Source of the DNA: Fomitopsis serialis
Taxonomy: Eukaryota; Basidiomycota; Agaricomycetes; Polyporales; Fomitopsidaceae
Direction: 5' to 3'
Assembly (NCBI RefSeq): GCF_022376445.1
Contig: NW_025955423.1
Span: 1-28,776 of the forward strand
DNA: 28,776 nucleotides
The translations under genes were made by a program, and so were the position numbers. The notes beneath the pieces were generated by a model, which saw nothing but the letters and a program-made list of their open reading frames with translations, ran no database searches and was not told where the DNA came from. This document shows, piece after piece, positions 21,270-28,776 of the stretch. The stretch's first letter is position 1; each line of letters opens with the position of its first letter.

Positions 21270-22444
21270 ATGACGCCAGCAGTCCTGAGCGATCCCGCGC
21301 AATTATTCAGCGTAAAAGGCTTGGTCGCTGTAGTCACGGGCGGAGCCACAGGTGCGTGGGTTCAGTCCGGCACGGAGCGCCAGACCTGCGAAGATTCGAG
21401 TTCTGCGATTGCATTGTGTCTTCTGTCATTGGGCCGGGCTCTTAACCAAATCTCCCTCAATGTAGGAATCGGGCTCATGCTGGCTACCGCACTCGAGACC
21501 AACGGTGCGACTGTATACATCGTAGGCCGACGTACGGAAGCGCTCGAAAAAGCTGTTAAGGAACACAGTGTGCGTACCTTTCCTCGGCATCATATTGCTA
21601 TAGGAGTAATTCTGACCCTCGAATACCTTCGCAGAATCATGGCAATCTGATACCACTTCAAGGCGACGTCTCGTCAAAGGAATCCTTGAGGGCCATGGCT
21701 GACATCGTCAAGGCAAGAAGCGGCTACGTCAATATCCTCATCAACAACGCAGGAGTGAGCCTCGCGCACCAACCGAAGCTGCCCACGCCCTCTGAGGCGC
21801 ACGGCGACATCACGCAACTGCAGACACCGCTGTGGGAGACAGAGACGCTGGACAGCTTCCGGAAGACGATCGATGTGAACGTGGCGGCCGTGTGGTTCGG
21901 CACGGTCGCATTCATGGAGCTGCTCCATGAAGGGAACAAGCGCACGTTGGCTGCGGGCGGCACTGGCGTGAGTAGCCAGGTGCTCACCATTAGCAGCATC
22001 GCGGCGTACAGGAAGGACAGCGCCGTGTTCAGCCTGAGCTATACCGTGAGCAAGGCCGCCGTGACGCACCTCGGGAAGATGATGGCGCACTACTTGAAGG
22101 ACTGGAAGATACGGAGCAACGTCATATGTCCGGGACTCTTCCCGTCAGGTGCGTCCCCTTATCCTCTGTCGGTCGGCTCCTGAACTCGCGGCGACACAGA
22201 GATGATTGACGAGATGGATGAGGCAGTGAAGAAGGTACTGGAAGCGTCGATTGTCCTGAAGCGTGTGGGAACGACGGATGATATGACCGGTCTTGTGCTC
22301 TTCCTCGCAAGCAAGGTTTGTTACGACCCACTTCCTCCCCGCGCCCATCGATAACCATCAGTCATGCAGGCGGGGTCATACATCGACGGAGGCGTACTCT
22401 CTATAGACGGAGGAAGGCTAGTGCAGATACCTACCACCGCTTGA
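21270..22444 (+). CDS. Short-chain dehydrogenase/reductase 2 (classical SDR)
   Basis: Five exons, 21270-21351, 21466-21569, 21635-22148, 22200-22315 and 22370-22444, join in frame to 296 residues. All four introns sit at the same codon and phase as in dehydrogenase 1, and exons 2, 3 and 5 have identical lengths (104, 514, 75). It starts MTPAVLSDPAQLFSVKG, then TGGATGIG across the first intron. NNAG is at 99-102, Ser in ISSIAAY, and Tyr198/Lys202 in SYTVSKAA. VGRRTEAL again suggests NADP(H). The two proteins differ most in the C-terminal substrate-loop exon (exon 4): MIDEMDEAVKKVLEASIVLKR here against MADGFISEDAIKATIPVGR in gene 1. This points to divergence of substrate or of partner. No lesion is seen. 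Confidence 0.9.
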
Positions 22445-23204
22445 GGATGGCCATGAAGACAATGGCCGGATACTACGCGAGCCTTAGGTATCACCACTGG
22501 CATGCATCGCAGATGTGTACAATTCAAGAGGGTCCTGCCAATGCGACCCTTATTATTCTTTCGCTCTTCTAACTCCGAAGATTCCCATGCAACATTCTCT
22601 TCTGCTGACTATTATAGGTGCCAGTGTGCCAACGCCGGGCATGGGACGTATCAGATTGAAGTGGAGAGGACGGTGTGGCACCATTTGAATAACCGAACCT
22701 TGTATTTGTATAATTCGTTGCGTTTGTCCTCACAAGGAGATGATATAGCAGCTTGATTGTTAGGGAGAGGAACGGATGACTGACACAGGTGGCAGCTTTT
22801 CTTCGACGTCATCAACGAAGTCGAGGTGATAGGCAGTACATATTAAGCTTATTGCCTTCGTTTCATGAGTTTGAATCCAATCCAATCAGAATCAATGACC
22901 ATCAGACATACACTCATATACTTATGTAGTTATGCAACAGGAGCAGAGACCACCGTCGGGCGATCGTAGTTGGAGTCATGATGGCGGCGTTCAGTATCAA
23001 ATCCATAAATGGTAAGCCCGATCACCACGTCCTGCCGGTGGCGCTCCGCTGCCGGCGCTCGGTCCCCATACTACGCCACTGGCAGCAGCGACTCAACGAC
23101 ACATCTATACTGCATTCATACGTACAGACTTGTCGACTAATCTTCAATGTTATAACTCTGATTCTATTGCCTTCATACTCTCCTCCTCATCTCGTACGGT
23201 GACT

Positions 23205-23240
23205 GCGGCAGTGCGGCAGTCTATCCTGATCTATCCTGAT
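23205..23240. repeat. Two adjacent short tandem repeats
   Basis: GCGGCAGT twice in a row, immediately followed by CTATCCTGAT twice in a row. Both are perfect two-copy repeats, probably replication slippage. Confidence 0.7.
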
Positions 23241-23523
23241 TCCTGAATGATAGCGACGACGACTCCCTTGCATAGCTCGAGACGTACTACGTAGCAAGAT
23301 CGCACTCTGGATGCATGGTCAATTTATGTCGCTTCTGACGTGCGTCGCATGGTGGTTGATGAGAGCCTTTACCTCGTCGGAAGTCGGAACACGTCGCGCA
23401 ACCGACGGTGCCCCGAGACTCTGACCTGTCGGATGGTATCTACAGAGCGTCTCTGAACGCCCCAAGGTGCGAGTAGTGTGGCAACATAGGACCACGCGTA
23501 GGGCTCCAAAGCATCGTTCTCAG

Positions 23524-23529
23524 CTTATC
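23524..23529 (-). promoter_or_regulatory. GATA-type hexamer
   Basis: CTTATC (GATAAG on the minus strand), about 425 bases before the permease start. GATA factors control nitrogen-source genes in fungi, and amino-acid permeases are common targets. A six-base match is weak evidence. Confidence 0.2.
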
Positions 23530-23779
23530 ATTTGCGCCAAGAGACGGACGACCTCGGACGGCATGGCCGGGTATGAAAGTTCAACTTTAATCTTGGTTCG
23601 TGCATTCCTGCCGCAGCTTGAGCCAGTATGACTGAGTTTACCACAGGTGGTCACCGACGATGGGCTCCATGCGAGCTCGGTTGAGTACAGCCGGTATGAC
23701 TGTTGGTGTCCCGAAGTTGTCGATTATGAATGGAGGTTTGCCCGTCAAGCCCGGGCAGCAAATGTCTTCGCGAAGACAC

Positions 23780-23785
23780 CTTATC
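23780..23785 (-). promoter_or_regulatory. GATA-type hexamer
   Basis: Second CTTATC, about 169 bases before the permease start, in a plausible promoter position. Same caution as for the upstream one. Confidence 0.25.
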
Positions 23786-23953
23786 TTAGACTCTTCCCAG
23801 GATTGCCAATCCTTTCGGGTTGGCGTTTGCCCTCTCTGCAATGTCCGGAGAGGATGGGGCGACGCGCAAGCGTCCTTGCTGTTCACAGCCCTCTGGCCCC
23901 ATCTTTACCTGGTACCACCAACTCACCTACCGTGCTTGCAAACCTTCTAGGTC

Positions 23954-26099
23954 ATGGCAGGCGGGGACAACAAAGGACGTGCGGAGACATCCGTGCATAC
24001 TCTAAGTGTCGATGATGCTGAGTCTGCAAAGTATCTCGATCCGAGGGACAACGTTCGCCTTGCTCAACTGGGCTACAAAGCAGAGTTTAAGCGCGAGTTC
24101 TCGGTAGAATCTCGACGTGCTCCCTATGTTTCAGTCGTTAACCGTCACAATCTGCAGATGATTGAGACCGTAGCCTTTGCGTTTGCAATTATGGCGGTCA
24201 TTCCGGGCATATCCACGACATTCTCTATCTCGCTCCCATCTGGTCAGTCCGTACGAATTGTCCGTCGTTCTCGATACTGAATCACTTCTAGGCGGACACG
24301 TCGGTCTAGTCTGGGGTTGGTTCATACCGTGTTCCTTCGTCATGTGTGTAGCAGCATCCATGGCGGAGCTTGCGTCCTCTATGCCGTGCGTGAACGAACA
24401 ATGCTTGCATGAGCAGGTCGCAATTTACTGATGACTGATCCCTACAGTACGAGTGCTGGTCTATATTATTTCTCAGCCAAGTTGGCACCTGAGAAGTACT
24501 CAGCCCTAGCTGGCTGGATTACGGGCTGGGCCAACATAACGGGCCAAGTCACTCTGGTGACTTCTATCGATTACACGTTGTATGTAACCACGCGCATGAA
24601 AGCTGTCGTACAACTCATCCTTGATCGCAGGGCCCAGATGATCACGACCGCGATCGCCGTCGGAACTGATGGCGCAGTCAATCTCGGTGCTGGGCCGACG
24701 TACGGAATTCTGCTCGGTCTGCTCTTTGTGCATGGTTGCATATGTTCTGCAGCCACTCGAGTACTAGCTCGGCTCAATCTGTTCTATGCTCTAGTGACAA
24801 GTGCGTCCATTTCGTCTCGGCGATCTCCTGGGCACATGCTCATCTAGACAAACAGTTGGAACGACGGCAGCAGCTATTCTTGCGTTGCCGATAGCAGCCG
24901 GGGACAGCAGAGTCTCGACCAAGGAGGCTTTTACTTCGTTTGAGAACCATACAGGATGGACGAACAGTGAGACCTTCGTTCTTTCACCGTGTTGACTTTT
25001 GGTAATCGTTTGTCTATGTAGATGCCTGGGCGTTCATGCTTGCGTTCACTGTGCCGATGTGGACATTTACTGGCTGTGAGCCCGTAGGAACGTTAGGGAA
25101 CCCGTCTGATACATGACGCGTTTACTAGATGACTCTGCTGCGCATATCTCGGAAGAGGTCTCTGGCGCGGCGAAGGCAGCTCCGGTTGCTATACTTGTAT
25201 CTGTTGCAAGCGTGGCATCACTCGGATGGCTTCTGTGCATCGCAGCTTCGTATGCCATCGTATCTGTCCCGGACCTGCTGGCGACGGAACTGTCGATGCC
25301 CATGGGTCAGTTGTACCTGGATGTTATCGGGAAGCGATGGATGCTTGTCATCTGGTGTATGACCTGTGTCGTACAAGTAAGGCTATCGTTATGAACTGTA
25401 ATTCTAGCACGCTCATCTGTTCGTTCCAGTTCCTTTGTGGCGCCGCCCAGGGCGTGGATGCGTCCCGCGTGATCTTTGCCTTCGCAAGGGATAACGCGCT
25501 TCCTGGATCACGACTATGGAAGAGAATCAACCGGCGTACGCAAACACCTGTGAATGCTGTCTGGCTAGTCATGGTTCTGGCCGCGATTTGCGGTCTGCTC
25601 GGGTTCTCATCGACCGCACTAACTTCGCTTGCTGGGTAATTCACGGTCACCTGTGTCTTCAGGAACGCGGAGTTATTGACGGTACCATCTGCTAGGGCCT
25701 CGGTCATTGGGATGTATACGTCATACGCGACACCCATATTCCTTCGAATCACCTCGGGGAGGCACAAGTTAACCCGTGGTCCTTTCTCGCTCGGTGCATT
25801 ATACATCCCTGTAGGGCTCATTGCGGTCGCCTGGGTGGTGTTCATCATCGTCCTTCTCTGCTTTCCCACGTCAAGAACCGTCAATGATCAAGACATGAGT
25901 GCGTTCAATGTTCGTAGCCTATTGCCTGCGCAACTAATTATCGCACGTTGATGTGACAGACTACACTGTCGTGATTGTAATGGCAGTATTCGTATTTTCC
26001 GGCGGCTCTTGGGTAGTGTCGGCAAGGAAGTGGTTTGTTGGGCCGCTCCCGAACATCGACTCACAAGGCTTGACGTTCTCTTCGTCCGATTCGAAGTAG
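23954..26099 (+). CDS. Amino-acid permease, APC superfamily (fungal GABA/amino-acid permease type)
   Basis: Eleven exons: 23954-24103, 24158-24242, 24292-24385, 24448-24579, 24631-24800, 24856-24966, 25022-25075, 25129-25376, 25430-25635, 25696-25898 and 25960-26099. They join in frame to 530 residues, the usual size for this family. The N-terminus is hydrophilic and cytoplasmic (MAGGDNKGRAETS). Hydrophobic segments follow, consistent with about 12 spans: IETVAFAFAIMAVIPG, GLVWGWFIPCSFVMCVAASMAELASSMP, GWITGWANITGQVTLVTSIDY and others. Family hallmarks are YDSAAHISEEVSGA, the FAFARDNALPGS loop (about 363-374) with RTQTPVNAVW after it, and TSYATPIFLRITSG. It should be a proton-coupled importer of an amino acid, GABA or a related amine at the plasma or vacuolar membrane; the substrate is not settled. 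Its 3' half is duplicated as a relic at 5882-6760. Confidence 0.93.
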
Positions 26100-26735
26100 A
26101 CCACTAGACATGTTGTGTCAATGCATTGCTTCCGCATTAAACAATAGGCTCTTGGTGATCTGTGGCAGGATGCCTCAAAGCCTGCCTTTTCGTCAGCATA
26201 GAATGGTCTCACAGAGTACGAATTCGATGTTCGTTATGATGTGCGTGCGTACGCACCAATGTTGTGGTGTGGTGCTGAGCCTTTTACACCCAACAGGCAC
26301 TGCACTGTACAAAACCCTTCCTGGTGCGCAGAATCCTTCGAAACGGTGACAAGATCCCGCTTCCTCGCCGATTATCTGTGGCAATTATGTCCCATCTGAT
26401 AGGGTATGAGGTCCTCAGTACCAGCGAAGGCTGATGCGAACGGCCGCGGGTGCAATGCACCTCAAACGAGTTATAGCCCGTGGTGCGTACAGTTCCCCTT
26501 CGTCAACTGTGGGAGCGTTTGTTGACTGTTCCGTGTTCCTGCTCCTATCTTTAGTGTGCAGATGAATGCAACCTTCGGATGTGGTTTTCGTGGAACCTGG
26601 GCTCAGTAACCAGCCAACCAATCGGGCATTGGAAGTGTTCTATTATTCCATCCCATAGGTTGTGGTTCCGGGTTTATATACAGCGGGGCGATTGCTTTCC
26701 TTGGCCCCATGTAGCCGTGAATCTTGCGCATGATC
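26100..26735. promoter_or_regulatory. 5' flank of P450 copy 2
   Basis: About 640 bases between permease stop and P450 start, similar to 6761-7383. No coding exon was found. A TATA-like run is near the right edge. Confidence 0.5.
26673..26680 (+). promoter_or_regulatory. Possible TATA box of P450 copy 2
   Basis: TTTATATA about 56 bases before the start codon, the same spacing as TACATATA in copy 1. The flanking CAGCGGGGC is shared by both copies. Confidence 0.4.
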
Positions 26736-28776
26736 ATGGCACTGACTTCACTGGTCCTAGCATGTCTCTTGGCAGCTCTCGCGCTGTGGCCATTTGTCAC
26801 CTATCTATATACGCGCTTTGCGGGTTCAATTTTGCATAAGATCCCAGGGCCGCCGGTGAAGTCTTTCTGGACTGGTATGTGATCCTATGCCTCTTCAGGT
26901 CTGCGATGCCATTCAGTTGACACGTATTTGCAGGCCATTTCAATCAATTCTTTGCTCGTGATGGAGAGAACTTTCAGCGACGCCTGGCGAGTTACGGACC
27001 TATCACCAAGATCAACGGCTTCCTCGGGGTGAATTCATTTATTTCTTGGCGATATTTTTGATGTTGATCAACATTCACATCTTGTCTCACAGCGACCTAT
27101 ACTGTGTGTCGCAGACCCCAAAGCTCTGCACTACATCTTGGTCAAGGAAGAACACATATATCAGGTGACTGAGGATTTCATATCGTACGTCGTCTCTTAC
27201 AGGTGACATTTTTGGTGCGGATTTGTGTGGCTAATTCATTGTAGGGGCAATATTTTGTACTTTGGACCTGGACTTCTATCAACACTTGGTATGACATGTT
27301 TGTTGGTTGTTTCGAAGAGGCCACTCACTGCAATGCAGGTCAACAGCACGCAAAGCAGCGCAAGATACTGAATCCCGTCTTCTCTATCAATCACATGCGC
27401 CATATGCTACCGCTGTTCTACTCAATCATCCATAAGGTAAGATGACGTCCGCCGTTGGTATCATAGACTATGACCTAACTTTTCCTGGACAGTTACGGGA
27501 TGCAATCCGATATCGTGTACAGGATGGGCCACGGGAACTCGATGTTCTGCATTGGATGGGACGAACGGCTTTGGAGCTTATTGGTCAAGGCGGCCTAGGG
27601 TGCACGTTCGACCCACTGGTTGAGGATAGGATAGACCCATACGGAGAAGCATTGAAAGCACTCGCGTACGTTTCACAGTTGTACTACTCCGCAAATGCTG
27701 ACGGCTCCAAATGCATGACTCACCGCGGACCATAATCCGATTCCATATCGCACTTTTAACAGTCCGCTCATATTTCGCCTATCGGTTTTCATCAAACTAC
27801 TACTACCTCTTTCCAAGAGGTTGGTTCCCGGATGGTTGTGCAGGCAGTAGTGGAATCATTTCCGACTGCATCTCCCGTCAATCAACTGACCACGGTTGCC
27901 AAAACAATGCACGAGAGAGCGAATGCGATATACCAGGAGACGAAGCTCAGGATTTTTTGGGGACGCAGAAGCCGTGAGCAGATAGACGGGCGAAAGACAT
28001 ACTGAGCAGCCTCAGTGAGCTTCCTAAACTTCATTAACTCATCGATCCGAGCTCTTGCTGACGAAAATTCCAGTACGTGCAAACACAGCAGCTGATGTCA
28101 AGGATCAACTTTCGGAGACGAGATTGTCGGGCAGATGTCGTAAGTTTTCCAGGCTTCTACTATCGGGCGGCACTTAATAAGATTGGCAATAAACTCTGGT
28201 CAGCACGCTCCTCTTTGCAGCGATGGATACGACGTCGAACGCACTCTCGCGCATCCTACATCTCTTAGCCCAGCATCCTCATATGCAGCAGAAGCTGAGA
28301 CATGAGCTCCTTGAGGCCAATGCTGCCGATGAACTATCATATGAAGAGCTGAACAAGCTCCCGATCTTGGACAGCGTCTGTCGGGAGACGCTAAGGCTGT
28401 GAGTACTGTGCTATGATTTCAGCTCCTTGTTCGGGCTACTGATTTCCAGTATCGCTGTCAGTCACCCCCCTGCTACTACGCTATTCAGAGTGTACGTCTA
28501 TCAGTTCATGAACGAACGCTTCCACCGACGATTTCGTTTAGGGCGACGAAGGACACCGTGCTTCCTCTATCCCAACCGATAACCCTGACAGATGGTCGCC
28601 AAATAAGTGAAATACCTGTACCCAAAGGCTCGGAGATCTTTCTCGAGTTTCTTGGATGCAATGTCAGCAAGAGCTTGTGGGGCGAGGACTCCCTCGAGTG
28701 GAAGCCCGAGCGCTGGCTCTCCGGATTCTCGACTAAGATGGCGGATGCTCGCGTCCCTGGCGTCTACTCCCATTGT
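26736..28776 (+). pseudogene. Cytochrome P450 monooxygenase, copy 2, frameshifted and cut by the window edge
   Basis: Collinear with copy 1: exons 26736-26874, 26934-27028, 27093-27184, 27245-27288, 27339-27436, 27493-27665, 27763-28014, 28074-28139, 28204-28398, 28462-28491 and 28542 to about 28774. Exons 12-14, with the haem-binding Cys, lie outside. Exons 1-6 are intact and start MALTSLVLACLLAAL, with KIPGPP conserved. Exon 7 is five bases shorter than in copy 1, with a GGG to GG loss near 27842 and further indels near 27955-27990. Exon 8 lacks one base near 28115, and exon 11 seems one base short at its end. The I-helix reads AAMDTTS instead of AATDTTS, so the residue before the conserved Asp is changed. 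Exon 10, broken in copy 1, is in frame here (HPPATTLFRV). Each copy therefore carries different damage. Confidence 0.85.

Larger units (their letters stand above)
22445..23953. other. Long intergenic region upstream of the permease
   Basis: About 1.5 kb without a supportable gene. Open frames at 23638-24015 on both strands have no domain and overlap the pyrimidine-rich leader before the permease start. Features seen are short tandem repeats (23205-23240) and two GATA-type hexamers (23524-23529 and 23780-23785). Confidence 0.45.
25213..28776 (+). repeat. Segmental duplication, copy 2 (permease tail plus P450)
   Basis: Direct-orientation match to 5882-9431, offset about 19.3 kb. Here the permease is complete and extends left beyond the matched part. 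The match is still running at the window edge, in P450 exon 11. Confidence 0.9.

Noticed and set aside
22445..23953. tRNA or other structured RNA genes in the long spacers
   Set aside because: No cloverleaf with A/B-box spacing could be picked out by eye. A covariance-model scan would be decisive.
23647..24015. Plus-strand open frame of 122 codons overlapping the permease start
   Set aside because: Out of frame with the permease, no domain, and covers its pyrimidine-rich leader.
67..28776. Canonical secondary-metabolite cluster, transposon, CRISPR array or bacterial-type operon
   Set aside because: No synthase backbone, transposase, reverse transcriptase, terminal repeats or CRISPR-like spacing was seen. 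Spliced eukaryotic genes throughout.

Overview
The window is nuclear DNA of a filamentous basidiomycete, most likely an Agaricomycete. Genes are split by many short introns (about 45-70 bases, GT...AG). The F-box, P450, permease and short-chain dehydrogenase families are of agaricomycete type. I cannot name the genus. All spliced models below were built by hand from splice signals, reading-frame continuity and comparison of paralogues inside the window.

Layout. (1) 67-1567, minus: a decayed nine-exon 2-oxoglutarate/Fe(II) oxygenase of the isopenicillin-N-synthase-like family. (2) 2149-5022, plus: an intact mitofusin (Fzo1-type) GTPase, the one clear housekeeping gene. (3) 5882-9833, plus: the tail of an amino-acid permease (remnant) followed by a 14-exon cytochrome P450 with one frameshift. 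(4) 10431-18798, minus: three tandem paralogous F-box genes, each broken in a different way. (5) 19648-22444, plus: two intact tandem short-chain dehydrogenases with identical exon architecture. (6) 23954-26099, plus: an intact 11-exon APC-family amino-acid permease. (7) 26736 to the window end, plus: a second P450, collinear with the first, with several frameshifts and cut off by the window.

Blocks (3) and (6)-(7) are a direct segmental duplication: 5882-9431 matches 25213-28776, at an offset of about 19.3 kb, including introns and the intergenic region. The first copy starts inside permease exon 8, so that permease is only a 3' relic. Of the recognisable loci, only the mitofusin, the two dehydrogenases and the second permease read through without a lesion. 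The rest of the region looks like a birth-and-death zone of amplification followed by decay.

Functionally, a permease, P450s, dehydrogenases and a 2OG oxygenase side by side resemble accessory (possibly catabolic or secondary) metabolism. No backbone synthase is present, so a pathway assignment would be speculation. Many lesions are single-base losses in short homopolymers, so sequencing error must be excluded before the pseudogene calls are treated as final.
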